A DNA stretch of 64,000 nt, taken from Bacteroidia bacterium. Lineage in GTDB: Bacteria > Bacteroidota > Bacteroidia > J057. The translations under genes and the position numbers were made by a program. The stretch spans positions 186,001-250,000 of the forward strand of contig JALEFZ010000035.1 of the NCBI GenBank assembly GCA_022760475.1. Reading direction: 5' to 3'. Of the stretch, positions 1-9,431 are shown one piece after another (positions within the stretch are counted from its first letter, which is position 1; each line of letters starts with the position of its first letter). The notes below the pieces were generated by a model. The model saw nothing but the letters and a program-made list of their open reading frames with translations, made no database searches and was not told where the DNA came from.

Positions 1-27
1 TAGACTGTATCTCTAGATACCCTCGGC

Positions 28-1188
28 TTAGGCCTTGACTTCCAGTCTTTTAAGCCTGCTAGCTGCGATAGCTAACTCTCGTTCTTCCTTGGCAAAACAA
101 AAACGAATGACTTTGTCATCCCTACCATCTTCATAAAATACCGAAATTGGGATAGCAGCCACCCCAATTTCCTTTGTGAGGTATTCAACAAATTCTGTAT
201 CCTTCAACTCTGAAAGCCCCTTGTAAGAAACCAATTGGAAATAGCTCCCCTTGGAGGGCAAGAGCCTAAGAGGCGTATCCGAAATCAACTCCCTAAACAC
301 ATCTCTTTTTGCCTGATAAAAATTTCCCAGGTTCCAGACTTCCTCCTCACACCTTTTCAAGTATTCAGCGATGCCGTACTGAAATGGGGTGGAGGTAGAA
401 AAAGTAGTATACTGGTGTACCTTCCTTATTTCTTTGGTAAGAACCTCAGGCGCAACCACATAGCCAACCTTCCAGCCTGTAACATGCAGTGTTTTGCCAA
501 AAGAAGAAAAAACAACCGATCGGGCTGCCAACTCAGGATATTTCAGAACACTCTCATGCATCAAACCATCGAAGACAATATGCTCATAAACTTCATCACT
601 GAAAACCAATAAATCATGCTTTTTAGCCACCTCCTCCAGACGAGTCAAATCCGCATTTGACAATATGGCACCGGATGGATTATGAGGATTATTAATCATG
701 ATAGCAGTAGTCCTGGGGCTGATACTTTCCTCAACAACATCCCAGTCAATATGGAAGTGTGGTGCCTTGAGATTCAATCCTTTTGCATGCCCCCCAGCCA
801 AAGAGATTGCAGGCCTGTAAGAGTCATAGGAAGGGTCGAAAAGGATCACTTCGTCTCCTGGGTGAATAAGTGCGAGTATCGCAGCCATTAAGCCTTCTGT
901 TGCCCCTGAACACAGCGTGATCTCCTCATCTATATCAGGGCTAAAGCCGTAGGCTTTTTCCACGATTCGTGCAATTTCAGCCCTTAAGCTAGGTAAACCT
1001 GCCATGGGCGCATACTGATTGATGCCCTTTCTCATGCCCTCTTCTACCCACCTGATCAAGCGAGGATCACAATCAAACCCAGGAAAGCCTTGCGACAAAT
1101 TAATCGCATTGTACTCTGTGGCCATTCTGGACATGACTGTAAATATAGTTGTACCGATCTGTGGTAGTTTCGAAGGAATGTTTCGCAT
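28..1188 (-). CDS. PLP-dependent aminotransferase (methionine/kynurenine aminotransferase-like)
   Basis: This 386-residue protein is a fold-type I class I/II aminotransferase. It would transfer the amino group of methionine or an aromatic amino acid to a 2-oxo acid in the cytoplasm. Visible signatures are the N-terminal LSQGFPGF segment, the NNPHNPSG motif near residues 166-173, SDEVYEH near 197-203, and the PLP lysine in SSFGKT at about residue 232 followed by GWKVGY. A C-terminal RFCFAK holds the likely carboxylate-binding arginine. Length is normal for the YbdL/KAT branch, which has methionine or kynurenine preference; the exact substrate cannot be read from sequence. It is divergent from the next gene. 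Confidence 0.9.
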   Translation of the reverse strand: MRNIPSKLPQIGTTIFTVMSRMATEYNAINLSQGFPGFDCDPRLIRWVEEGMRKGINQYAPMAGLPSLRAEIARIVEKAYGFSPDIDEEITLCSGATEGLMAAILALIHPGDEVILFDPSYDSYRPAISLAGGHAKGLNLKAPHFHIDWDVVEESISPRTTAIMINNPHNPSGAILSNADLTRLEEVAKKHDLLVFSDEVYEHIVFDGLMHESVLKYPELAARSVVFSSFGKTLHVTGWKVGYVVAPEVLTKEIRKVHQYTTFSTSTPFQYGIAEYLKRCEEEVWNLGNFYQAKRDVFRELISDTPLRLLPSKGSYFQLVSYKGLSELKDTEFVEYLTKEIGVAAIPISVFYEDGRDDKVIRFCFAKEERELAIAASRLKRLEVKA

Positions 1189-1560
1189 CTGGAAGCCCTT
1201 TAAGTTTAAATAAACACAAGTTTATATAAAAAAATTGTGGCCTACCAGATGTTTAGAAAAATTGACTTTTCAAATCTGTTATATCCAAGAATTGGTATTT
1301 TCCTGCGCTGGCATTATATTGTAGAGTTGTTTTGGCAATATTTATCCGATTTTTAGTTTATGAAAAAGGAAATTTTAGGGTTTAGTAATTAAATTCTTCT
1401 TTTTCAAACAGGATTTGAAGAATTTTTCCAGAAAAAATGTCCTTAAAAATTAACCCTTCAACAACTAATTATTAATTTGTTTGCCAATGTGAGCGAATAA
1501 ATGTCGATTTTCGCTATCCCAGACGCTTTGTAATTTAGGAAAAACTTAAACTACACCTTC
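1189..1560. other. AT-rich divergent intergenic region
   Basis: 372 bp between the divergent aminotransferase and OmpA/TPR genes. It is AT-rich and must carry both promoters. I see no credible open frame, RNA gene or strong hairpin. The segment around 1470-1490 (repeated TAATT/TTTG-like words) is a plausible place for a Bacteroidota-type promoter of the plus-strand gene, but no box is clear enough to call. Confidence 0.4.
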
Positions 1561-3522
1561 ATGACTTCAAATCTCTCCCATCTTAAACGCCTGATTTTCA
1601 CGGCGGTAATGTCGGGATTCATCTTCACCCTATACTCATGTAAACCTGATGGGTACATCAACAAGGTTAAGCATGACGGAGAAAAATACACCAATACCTG
1701 TGATTCCTTTAAGGAAGATATTGACAAGTTAGTCGCCAAAAACAGCGATCCACTTACCCTTAAGGTAAGTCAGTACGACAATTCTGATGCCAGATACTTC
1801 CTCCTTGAGCAAGGCCAGTTTGAGCAAGTAGGTGATACCCTCATTTTCAGGCTGGAAAAAGACCTCAATTACAATACCTACCTCGCTAAGAGAGTAGCTA
1901 TTCATGTTAATGCTTCTGTCAAAGCAGGACCTAACATGGAAAAATTTGACGGTTCTGAAGTTGAAGATCTGGGAAAATTGGTCATTAACGAAGAATATCT
2001 CGCAAAAAACAACAAACCCTATTTCGCTTACAAATTCCCTCTAAACGGGAAAAGTATTGCAGGTAAGCAGATTCAGTTGAGTTTCGCCATTGCCAAGTAC
2101 AACAAGGACGGAACTATAAAAAATTATTATTGTGAGACCGATGCCAATCCCATCGGAATAGCCCAGCCTTCCTGCTGTACTGCCAAAAGATGGGAAAATA
2201 GCCAACTACAAACCGTTGCTGAGCTCCCCAAAATCGAGGCGAAAGAAGAAAACTTCAAATATGAGAGCTTTACAGGAACCCTTGATGTTCAATTTGAAGA
2301 AGCATCTTCCGAGCTTTCAGATGACTCTACCTTTGATGCCAGCCTTATTCAGTACTATGTTGAAAAATATGATGGACTTGATTTCCAGCTCCAGCGCGTC
2401 GACCTGACTGGATATGCTTCACCAGGAGGTAAGGAGAGCTTTAACCAAAAACTTTCTGACAAGCGTGCAGGATCTTTAAAGACAGGTCTACAGTTGTTGA
2501 ATGAAAAAATGGAGAGCCTGGAAGTTACCGCAGTCGGTAAAGGAGAAGACTGGGAAAGGGTGAAACTGCTCACTGAGATTTCTAGCTTGACTGAAGAGCA
2601 GCAAAAGGAAGTGCTTGACATTTGTAATGACGAAACCCTGACCAATGATCAAAAAGAAGCATTGCTTAGAAAGGTGAAGTTTTGGGATACCTTGGTTGAA
2701 GAAGTACTCATCAAAGCACGTCATACCTTTGCCATCATGGACTTCAACTATGACGGCAGTGTCCCTACCCTAAAGAGATACGTTGACCGCCACCCTGTTG
2801 CTTCTATGAAGACTGAGGAAGTAGCCAAGAAGGTATTTAACCTCCAGCCTGAAAATGCTGCGAATGACAAGTCTGCTGAAAAAGCTGAGCTTGAAGAGGT
2901 GCTTCGCGAAACTGCATCTCCAAACCTATACGCTATCCGTGCTACCTACCATGTAGCCGCAAAAGACTATAAGTCAGCTGTAGAAGACCTCGAAAAAGCA
3001 TCCAGATTCCGTGGAGTTGCCGCTGAAATGTTCCAGCCAACCATCGCAGGATACAAGGTTCTACTTGCAGATGACATGGCACTTAATGATCAAGTTGACC
3101 TCTATGACAAGCTGAAACTCATGGTGAGCAACAATCCTTCTAACGCTTCTTTGAATACCAACCTGGCAATCATGATGGACAAAATTGGATACCTGGGTGG
3201 AGCCCTTGATGCATATGGCAAGATGAACCGAGAAGGTGAATCCACAGATCTGCTGGTAAACCGTGGCGTTACTAAGGCCAAAGCAAACATGATCACTTCT
3301 GCCATGAATGACTTCGAAGAAGTGCTTAAAGTCGATCCAAACAATGGTGCCGCCCTATTTAACATGGCTGCCATGCACGCTTATAAAGGAAATACTTTCA
3401 AAACCATTGATTTCCTTGATAAGGCCATCGCAGTAAATCCTGATTACAAAAAAATGATTTTCAATAACCCCGTATTCTCGGTTCTTTCTGAAGACCCAAG
3501 GTTTGAAAAGTACAGGGACTAA
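1561..3522 (+). CDS. OmpA-like/TPR outer-membrane lipoprotein
   Basis: A 653-residue exported protein. The N-terminus has a basic start, a hydrophobic stretch and a lipobox-like LYSC, giving a likely lipidated Cys at residue 27. Around residues 240-310 there is an OmpA C-terminal-like segment (LTGYASPGG followed by N-x3-LS-x2-RA), which in that family contacts peptidoglycan. From about residue 420 to the end there are tetratricopeptide-like helical repeats, including DPNNGAALFNMAAMHAYKGN. OmpA-plus-TPR combinations occur in envelope scaffolds of Bacteroidota, some tied to type IX secretion or gliding (PorE-like), but the domain order here differs from PorE. The specific role is unknown. Confidence 0.75.
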   Translation: MTSNLSHLKRLIFTAVMSGFIFTLYSCKPDGYINKVKHDGEKYTNTCDSFKEDIDKLVAKNSDPLTLKVSQYDNSDARYFLLEQGQFEQVGDTLIFRLEKDLNYNTYLAKRVAIHVNASVKAGPNMEKFDGSEVEDLGKLVINEEYLAKNNKPYFAYKFPLNGKSIAGKQIQLSFAIAKYNKDGTIKNYYCETDANPIGIAQPSCCTAKRWENSQLQTVAELPKIEAKEENFKYESFTGTLDVQFEEASSELSDDSTFDASLIQYYVEKYDGLDFQLQRVDLTGYASPGGKESFNQKLSDKRAGSLKTGLQLLNEKMESLEVTAVGKGEDWERVKLLTEISSLTEEQQKEVLDICNDETLTNDQKEALLRKVKFWDTLVEEVLIKARHTFAIMDFNYDGSVPTLKRYVDRHPVASMKTEEVAKKVFNLQPENAANDKSAEKAELEEVLRETASPNLYAIRATYHVAAKDYKSAVEDLEKASRFRGVAAEMFQPTIAGYKVLLADDMALNDQVDLYDKLKLMVSNNPSNASLNTNLAIMMDKIGYLGGALDAYGKMNREGESTDLLVNRGVTKAKANMITSAMNDFEEVLKVDPNNGAALFNMAAMHAYKGNTFKTIDFLDKAIAVNPDYKKMIFNNPVFSVLSEDPRFEKYRD

Positions 3523-3570
3523 CTAATCTGTGGAAAAAGAACTCTTTTCCACTTCAAAACTACCACTCCT

Positions 3571-3600
3571 AAAATGCCCATTTAACTAATGGGCATTTTT
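3571..3600 (+). terminator. Rho-independent terminator after OmpA/TPR gene
   Basis: A perfect 12-bp stem (AAAATGCCCATT with AATGGGCATTTT, loop TAACT) followed by T-rich sequence. A second hairpin (GTGGAAAA / TTTTCCAC, 3530-3552) lies just after the stop codon, giving two tandem stem-loops. The terminator ends only 14 bp before the next start codon, so the glycosyltransferase either depends on readthrough or has a very compact promoter overlapping this structure. Confidence 0.85.
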
Positions 3601-3613
3601 CTATTTTTGCCCT

Positions 3614-4744
3614 ATGACTCACAGGATCGCAGTAAATACACGGCTTTTATTGCCCGGACGGGTAGAGGGAATCAGCCGCTTTACCTTTGAAGTATTAAAA
3701 AGAATGGTAGAGCGAAATCCTCAGGTCGAATTTCATTTTTTCTTCGATAGAGCATATGATCCTGTGCATATTTTTGGCCCCAACGTAGTTCCTCACGTCA
3801 TTCCTCCTCCTTCAAGGCACCCCCTGTTATGGTACATCTGGTTTCATTTGATGGTACCTGCGCGGATCAAAAAAATCCAGCCAACCTTATTTTTTTCCCC
3901 AGAATTCTACCTATGCCCACTAAAGCAAGTACCACAATATTCTGTGATACACGACTTGGCATACGAACACTTCCCCGAAGACCTACGCCCGAGTTATGCA
4001 TGGTACATGAGACATTATTCTCCGATATATGCTGAATGGGCTAAAGAGATCCTTACCGTTTCCGAATTTAGCAAGGCTGATATTGTTGAGAAATATCAAA
4101 TCCCTCCCGAAAAAATCCATGTTGTTTACAATGGAGTAAGCGACCAATTTGGTCCCATTGACCTGGCTGAGCAGCAAGCCATCAGGGATAAGTATACCGA
4201 CGGCAAGCCATTCTTCCATTTTGTGGGCACTCTCCATCCCAGAAAAAATATCACAAGCCTGCTCAAGGCTTTTGATTCGTTTAAGGCCAAAAGCAAGAGC
4301 GAAATGAAACTTCTACTGGTTGGTAGAATGGGTTGGAAAAATCAGGAAGCCCTCTCCATCTTTGAATCGTTAAGCTACAAAGATGAGGTAAAATTTTCAG
4401 GCTTTGTCCCGGATGAGGAGTTGGCGAAAATTTATGCCTCCTCCCAAGCCCTGGTTTATATTCCAACTTTAGAAGGCTTTGGCATACCGGTATTGGAAGC
4501 CATGAAAAGTGAAACAGCTGTGATTTGCAGTGATAGGAGTTCACTCCCTGAAGTAGCCGGAGATGCAGCTATGCTTGTAGATCCCTTTAATCCCCAAGAA
4601 ACGGCCGAAGCCATGTTAAAGATCGCTGGCGACGAGGCATCCAGAATAAGACTGGTGCAGAAAGGCTTGCAACAAAAGGAGCTTTATTCTTGGGAAAATA
4701 CCTATCAAAAAGTGTGGAAGGTGATTGGGGCTGGCTTGGATTAA
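3614..4744 (+). CDS. Family 4-type glycosyltransferase
   Basis: A 376-residue GT-B glycosyltransferase. The N-terminal half starts with NTRLLLPGRVEGISRF, resembling the GT4 acceptor-binding Rossmann domain. The C-terminal half has FVGTLHPRKN (about 202-211) and the donor-nucleotide region PTLEGFGIPVLEAMKS with the family E-x7-E glutamates (about 284-299), then SSLPEVAGDAA. It would transfer a sugar from an activated donor to a glycan or lipid acceptor at the cytoplasmic membrane. No export signal. The acceptor is unknown. Its last codon and stop overlap by 4 bp the stop of the convergent response-regulator gene. Confidence 0.9.
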   Translation: MTHRIAVNTRLLLPGRVEGISRFTFEVLKRMVERNPQVEFHFFFDRAYDPVHIFGPNVVPHVIPPPSRHPLLWYIWFHLMVPARIKKIQPTLFFSPEFYLCPLKQVPQYSVIHDLAYEHFPEDLRPSYAWYMRHYSPIYAEWAKEILTVSEFSKADIVEKYQIPPEKIHVVYNGVSDQFGPIDLAEQQAIRDKYTDGKPFFHFVGTLHPRKNITSLLKAFDSFKAKSKSEMKLLLVGRMGWKNQEALSIFESLSYKDEVKFSGFVPDEELAKIYASSQALVYIPTLEGFGIPVLEAMKSETAVICSDRSSLPEVAGDAAMLVDPFNPQETAEAMLKIAGDEASRIRLVQKGLQQKELYSWENTYQKVWKVIGAGLD

Positions 4745-5385
4745 TCCTTTTTCTGAAAATGCACAGAATCTATTTCCTTTCCCAACAAATCATTTGCCCT
4801 TCGAATAATTGTATCTAATTGATAGGCCGACTCCTTGAGCATCTCAATCCAATTTTTATCTTGTTCCTTATTTTGATCAAGCATTTGGACCAAGCCCATA
4901 ATGTTGGAAAGTGGACTACGGATCTCATGTGAATTCATATAGCCATATTTTTCAAGCACTTGGTAGTGTCTAAAAAAAGCCTTGACAAGGCGTTCATTCT
5001 TCTGGAGCCTAATTTGGATCACCTCTATCAAATCCTGGTTTCTAAATGGCTTGACAAGGTAATCGTCTGCGCCCAGGTTCATGCCTTTCCTCACGTCCAA
5101 GTAGGTGTGTTTTGCAGTTAGGAAGATAAATGGAACCAAATCAAGGTCGGGCTTCTGCCGGATTTTCTCTACTACCTGATATCCATCCATTTCAGGCATC
5201 ATGATATCGCAGATGATGATATCCGGAGAAATTTGACATGCCATATCAATCCCTAAGGCACCATTTTCTGCAGCGAAGACTTCATACTCATGAGCTTCCA
5301 ATACATCCTGAATGGTCGATCTCAGAGGACCATCATCCTCGATCAGGAGTATTCTGTGGCGATCGAAATTATTTATTCTCTTCAT
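4741..5385 (-). CDS. Response regulator with C-terminal DHp-like histidine domain
   Basis: A 214-residue two-part signalling protein. Residues 10-125 are a canonical receiver domain: acidic EDD near 16-18, phosphoacceptor Asp60 in IIICD, and Lys112 in LVKPF. Residues 135-205 look like a histidine-kinase dimerisation helix pair with His153 in NSHEIRSPLSN, but there is no ATPase domain after it. It overlaps the upstream kinase gene by 17 bp, so the two are almost certainly co-transcribed and translationally coupled. It may act as a phosphorelay intermediate (compare Spo0B/ChpT-type DHp proteins) or as a kinase modulator. No DNA-binding domain is present. Confidence 0.85.
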   Translation of the reverse strand: MKRINNFDRHRILLIEDDGPLRSTIQDVLEAHEYEVFAAENGALGIDMACQISPDIIICDIMMPEMDGYQVVEKIRQKPDLDLVPFIFLTAKHTYLDVRKGMNLGADDYLVKPFRNQDLIEVIQIRLQKNERLVKAFFRHYQVLEKYGYMNSHEIRSPLSNIMGLVQMLDQNKEQDKNWIEMLKESAYQLDTIIRRANDLLGKEIDSVHFQKKD

Positions 5386-7345
5386 GCTTGTTGTTGCATT
5401 TAAGGAATTTGATATAGAATGTAGTCCCTTTTCCCAATTCAGACTTAAAGGAAATATCGCCTCCCATGGCTTCTATAAATTTTTTAGAAATACTCAACCC
5501 CAAGCCTGTACCTCGGATTCCATTTGTATTACTCGCCCTGAACCAAGACTCAAATAGTCTTTCCTGTTCCTCCGTTGGAATACCTATCCCATAGTCTACA
5601 ACAGAGAGGGAAGTATTTTCCTCCCCATATACCAATCTAATCTCCGGATCTTTTGCCCCCTGCGAATACTTGAAAGCATTGCTCAAGACATTGATCAACA
5701 CATTCGTCAAAAGGTGTGGATCCAGCATCAGGTTGTACGGCTCCCCTTCAACAGAGAATTCAACATTTCTATCAGGTCCCAGGATTTTCGCTTCATGAGA
5801 AATGATTAGATCAATGAGATTCAACAAATCGACACACTTCATATGGGCAGTGATGTTGCCTTGTTCAATGCGGCCCATTTCGAGGATATCATCCATCAAG
5901 GAAGTCAAATGATCAACCTCTCCATTTAATCTTTCACAGATTTTCCGAAAGTTCCTGGCTTTTTCGCTAAGTTTTCCCTGTTCACGGATCATATCCAACA
6001 GCTCTACATTAGAGCGAATGACACTTAAGGGCGTGCGGAACTGATGTGAGGCAATGGATACAAATTTGGCCTGCATTTCCATCAATTTCTTTTCCTGCTT
6101 CAAAGCCTCTTCTTTCTCTTGCTGCATCAATTTCCGCTGAGTTATGTCCCGACAAGATGCCAATATCGGGTAAGGTGGAGTTGGGGAATGCAGGCTAATT
6201 TTAATATCTGATTCCAGCCATACATAATGGCCATCCAGATGCCTGACCCTAAACTCAGAGCGGAATTGATTTTTTGCCATCCCAAAAGTCTTCTCATAGT
6301 CTTTTACTACCCTTGGATAATCATCAGGATGTAGGAGGTCAGAAGATTTAAGTTTGGCAAACTCACTGGGTTCGTATCCAAGAATAGATTTTAGAGATTT
6401 CGATACATAGCTATATTCCCCATCTCGCTCGATTTCCAAAATTAGGTCTGAGATATTTTCAGAGATCAACCGGTATTTTTCCTGACTAATCGCCAATTCC
6501 TCAGTTCTCAGGATAACTTTTTGCTCCAATTCTTCATTCAATCTGCTAATAGCTGCCTCTGCCGCTTTTTGCTGGCTAATGTCCTGAACTACTCCCACCA
6601 TTTTCAGTGGAGCCCCCTGTGAATCAAAGAATATTTCACCGGTTGAATTGACATATTTCTGCTCATCTGCTTTGGAGAGGACTCGAAAATCTTCAATAAA
6701 CTGAATATTTTTTTGGTTAGGTAAGGTAAGGGCTTGCCCGACCTTATAAGTCAAAAAGTACAGATCTTCAGGAAAGATCTGGGCCAGTATATCATTCAGT
6801 TCCGGGAGGTACTCATCCTCTTCCAGGCCAAGTATCAACTTTAGGCCAGAGGTAAGTATGAGTTTATCCTTAACGAAGTCCCACTCAAATGAACCAAGTT
6901 TTCCTAACAACTCAGCTTGTCGAAGAATTGTATGATTTTTAGTTATTTCAATTTCATGGGCCTTGATTCTCTGCTCATTTTGATGGTTTTCCAATGCACG
7001 ATTGATGGCAGGCACCAATCTGGGCAGGTGGTCTTTGAGGATATAGTCGCTGGCACCAGCCTTCAAAATCTCAACGGCTGCTTCACCACTGATGGCGCCT
7101 GAAACCAAAATCACAGGTACAATGATTCCCTTCTTTCTAATGAGATGCAGGGCCTCACGAGCATTAATGTCCGGTAAATCGAAATCTACCAGAACCAAAT
7201 CAAACTTATTTTTTACAAGAGCGTTTTCAAAGTTTTTTCTGGAGGAAACAAGCGTAAATTCCGTATCTAATCCTTCTTCCTTCACCAGATGCTGGATCAA
7301 TATGGCGTCAATCTTATTATCCTCCAGATATAAGATTTTAAGCAT
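5369..7345 (-). CDS. REC-PAS-PAS histidine kinase
   Basis: A 658-residue cytoplasmic sensor kinase without membrane segments. An N-terminal receiver domain (phosphoacceptor Asp54 in VLVDF, KAGASDYILKD near 110) is followed by two PAS/PAC domains (roughly 150-265 and 290-405, the second with LGYEPSEF and WLESD) and a coiled coil. Then comes HisKA with the phospho-His in ASHQFRTPLS and a HATPase_c domain (N box NVLSNAFKYS, G1 DYGIGI, G2 GTGLGLSI). A receiver at the N-terminus suggests its activity is gated by another kinase. First gene of a two-gene operon with the REC-DHp protein. Confidence 0.92.
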   Translation of the reverse strand: MLKILYLEDNKIDAILIQHLVKEEGLDTEFTLVSSRKNFENALVKNKFDLVLVDFDLPDINAREALHLIRKKGIIVPVILVSGAISGEAAVEILKAGASDYILKDHLPRLVPAINRALENHQNEQRIKAHEIEITKNHTILRQAELLGKLGSFEWDFVKDKLILTSGLKLILGLEEDEYLPELNDILAQIFPEDLYFLTYKVGQALTLPNQKNIQFIEDFRVLSKADEQKYVNSTGEIFFDSQGAPLKMVGVVQDISQQKAAEAAISRLNEELEQKVILRTEELAISQEKYRLISENISDLILEIERDGEYSYVSKSLKSILGYEPSEFAKLKSSDLLHPDDYPRVVKDYEKTFGMAKNQFRSEFRVRHLDGHYVWLESDIKISLHSPTPPYPILASCRDITQRKLMQQEKEEALKQEKKLMEMQAKFVSIASHQFRTPLSVIRSNVELLDMIREQGKLSEKARNFRKICERLNGEVDHLTSLMDDILEMGRIEQGNITAHMKCVDLLNLIDLIISHEAKILGPDRNVEFSVEGEPYNLMLDPHLLTNVLINVLSNAFKYSQGAKDPEIRLVYGEENTSLSVVDYGIGIPTEEQERLFESWFRASNTNGIRGTGLGLSISKKFIEAMGGDISFKSELGKGTTFYIKFLKCNNKHEENK

Positions 7346-7440
7346 CCCTTTCTCATTAAGCCTTCAACTTAAAATACGAATAAGTATTGAAAAATCAGCT
7401 ACATGGAAGCCTTGTCAGGTATAGAGAATCCACTTTACGA

Positions 7441-7492
7441 CAAAATGGCATTAATCTAAATAAAAAAAATACAAATTCATGCCAAAATGGCA
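7441..7492. promoter_or_regulatory. Repeated CAAAATGGCA upstream of hsp20
   Basis: The decamer CAAAATGGCA occurs at 7441-7450 and again at 7483-7492. The second copy is part of the palindrome TGCCA-AAA-TGGCA (about 7480-7492). It lies about 75-125 bp upstream of the chosen hsp20 start and is a plausible binding site for a stress regulator. No known factor is assigned. Confidence 0.35.
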
Positions 7493-7564
7493 CAAAATAC
7501 CCATTGGTCTGGCCTTTGTATATGAAGAGTGAAATCAATTAATAACCGTAAACTTAAAATAGAT

Positions 7565-8008
7565 ATGAGAACTCCAATGAAAAGAAATCAGTTCGGATTA
7601 TTTCCATCACTCAATACCTTTCTCGACGACTTCTTCACGAGAGGATTCCTTGACATAGACCAAATTTATCGTGTAAATGCTATACCTGCGGCCAACGTAA
7701 AGGAAGACGAACATGCTTATACCCTCGAACTTGCAGTTCCAGGTTTTAAGAAGGAAGACTTTTCAATAGAGGTGAAGGATGGATACCTCAAAATCGCAAG
7801 TAAGTTGGCTGAGAATAATGAAGAAAAAGATGAGCAGGGCGGATACAAGAGAAGAGAGTTTGTACAAAGAACCTTTGCCAGGAGCTTCCAGCTTCCTGAT
7901 CATGTAGATGCGAAAGCCATCGTAGCCAACTATAAGAGTGGCATTCTGGCCCTAACTCTACCTAAAGTTGAAAAAAAGGACGATAGAATTTTAATAGACA
8001 TTGCTTAA
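7565..8008 (+). CDS. Small heat shock protein, Hsp20 family
   Basis: A 147-residue alpha-crystallin-type holdase that binds unfolding proteins in the cytoplasm. The N-terminal arm (FGLFPSLNTFLDDFF) is followed by the alpha-crystallin domain: PAANVKEDEHAYTLELAVPG, then FVQRTFARSFQLPDHVD, and the hallmark A-x-Y-x-SGIL-x-LTLPK near the C-terminus, ending with an I-x-I-like RILIDIA tail. The frame is open upstream to a GTG at 7529, but the Hsp20 family normally begins close to the ATG chosen here or to the ATG at 7577. A terminator follows. Confidence 0.93.
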   Translation: MRTPMKRNQFGLFPSLNTFLDDFFTRGFLDIDQIYRVNAIPAANVKEDEHAYTLELAVPGFKKEDFSIEVKDGYLKIASKLAENNEEKDEQGGYKRREFVQRTFARSFQLPDHVDAKAIVANYKSGILALTLPKVEKKDDRILIDIA

Positions 8009-8069
8009 TGTGTGTTTGGTTTGATTGGAAAATGATGGATTAAGAGGGGAAGCGAGTTGGTAAGCAAGT

Positions 8070-8107
8070 AAAACCGGGGAATATAAAGTTCCTCGGTTTT
8101 TTGTTTT
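8070..8107 (+). terminator. Terminator after hsp20
   Basis: The stem AAAACCGGGGA / TCCTCGGTTTT (one G-T wobble) with a 9-nt loop is followed by TTGTTTTT. Placement 60 bp after the hsp20 stop fits an intrinsic terminator. Confidence 0.75.
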
Positions 8108-8266
8108 TGCATTCTTTTCGTTTCTCATGTTATTGGGCACGTTTGCGTGATGCTTGAACACGGGAGTACAACCAAGCCCTATTTTGGGGAACCGTAAGCA
8201 GATATTACGGTATAATAAAACAAAATAAACAAGGAAACATCTTATATTCCACCAACACCATAAGCT

Positions 8267-9418
8267 ATGAAGCAAGTATTACCCCTCATTGTAATGGCCC
8301 TGGCTCTTCTTGTTGGCTGTAAGGCAACCAAGAAAGCATATGAAAAAGGAGATTATGAAACCGCAGTACTGAACTCTATCGAACGCTTGCGTAGTTCTCC
8401 GAATAATAAAAAATCCAGAGAAACACTTGAGTTGGCCTATCCTGCCTTGATTGATTATATGGAAGAGAAGGTCTTGGATGCCCAAAACAGTGCAGATCCC
8501 TTCAAATGGGAATCCATTGTAAGCGTTTATGAATTCCTCAACCGTGTAAACAGGGAAATCACAAGATCCCCCGCTGCACTAAAGGTGGTTCCCAACCCCA
8601 AGAATTACCAGTCTCAGCAAACCACAGCAGAGAGAAATGCTGCAGAAGCAAGGTATATCAGTGGTAACCAACTGCTCAATGACGCCCGTGATGGAGACAA
8701 ACAAGCAGCCAAACAAGCCTATAATCACTTTGAAAGGGCGCTGGAATATCGAAAAAACTATAAGGATACCAGAGATCTTTCCAAAATTGCTCGTGAGTTG
8801 GCAACTACCTATGTAAAGGTAGAACCCATCCCGATGCACTCTCGGAGTCTTTCTATTACCAGTGAGTTTTTCGAAAACCAGATGTTAGAATTTTTCCAGA
8901 CTAGAAATCGCAGTCCATTTGTAACATTCTACTCAGGAAAAGAAAATTGGCAGCCAGAGTTAGGCCCTGATCACATCATCAGGATGATATTCGACGACTT
9001 TGTAGTAGGTCAAGCCTATGTCAAGGAGACTGTCCGCGAACGTAGAAAGGACTCCATTGTGATCAGCGAGGTCAGAATCAACGACTCTACCGTTCAAGAT
9101 GTCTATGGAACCGTAGAAGCTGAGGTACACCAATTCAGAAAGGAGATCAGTTCGCAAGGACTTCTGGATTACCGAATCATTGATGCCCGTACTGGTGCTG
9201 TAATTACCCAGAAAAAATTCCCAGGAACCTTTATTTGGGTTGATAAATGGGGCTTTTTCAACGGAGACAAGCGTGCACTGAACGATGAAGACAATGAATT
9301 TTGCCGCAAACGCAAGGAGTTACCAAACCCAAATCCGCAAGCATTATTCATTGAGTTTACCAAACCGATTTATGATCAAGTAACCCGATTCACCAGAAAT
9401 TTCTACACGGAGTCCTAA
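8267..9418 (+). CDS. Conserved lipoprotein of unknown function
   Basis: A 383-residue predicted lipoprotein: a short basic start, hydrophobic core and LLVGC lipobox with Cys18 as the lipidated residue. The first 190 residues are helical, with TPR-like spacing (AYEKGDYETAVLNSIERL; AYNHFERALEYRKNYKDTRDL). The second half is beta-rich and ends in an aromatic segment (FIWVDKWGFFNGDKRAL, then FTKPIYDQVTRFTRNFY). I recognise it only as a lipoprotein type common in Bacteroidota; no enzymatic motif is visible. It probably sits at the periplasmic face of a membrane. It is a single gene bounded by terminators. Confidence 0.7.
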   Translation: MKQVLPLIVMALALLVGCKATKKAYEKGDYETAVLNSIERLRSSPNNKKSRETLELAYPALIDYMEEKVLDAQNSADPFKWESIVSVYEFLNRVNREITRSPAALKVVPNPKNYQSQQTTAERNAAEARYISGNQLLNDARDGDKQAAKQAYNHFERALEYRKNYKDTRDLSKIARELATTYVKVEPIPMHSRSLSITSEFFENQMLEFFQTRNRSPFVTFYSGKENWQPELGPDHIIRMIFDDFVVGQAYVKETVRERRKDSIVISEVRINDSTVQDVYGTVEAEVHQFRKEISSQGLLDYRIIDARTGAVITQKKFPGTFIWVDKWGFFNGDKRALNDEDNEFCRKRKELPNPNPQALFIEFTKPIYDQVTRFTRNFYTES

Positions 9419-9431
9419 GATATAAAAGCCA

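Noticed and set aside
7480-7520. Sigma-54 promoter before hsp20 (TGGCAC-like)
   Set aside because: The required GC dinucleotide at the correct spacing after the GG is missing.
8009-8275. Minus-strand open frame between hsp20 and the lipoprotein gene
   Set aside because: It overlaps a terminator and the promoter region and encodes a Cys/Trp/Leu-rich sequence with no protein-like pattern.
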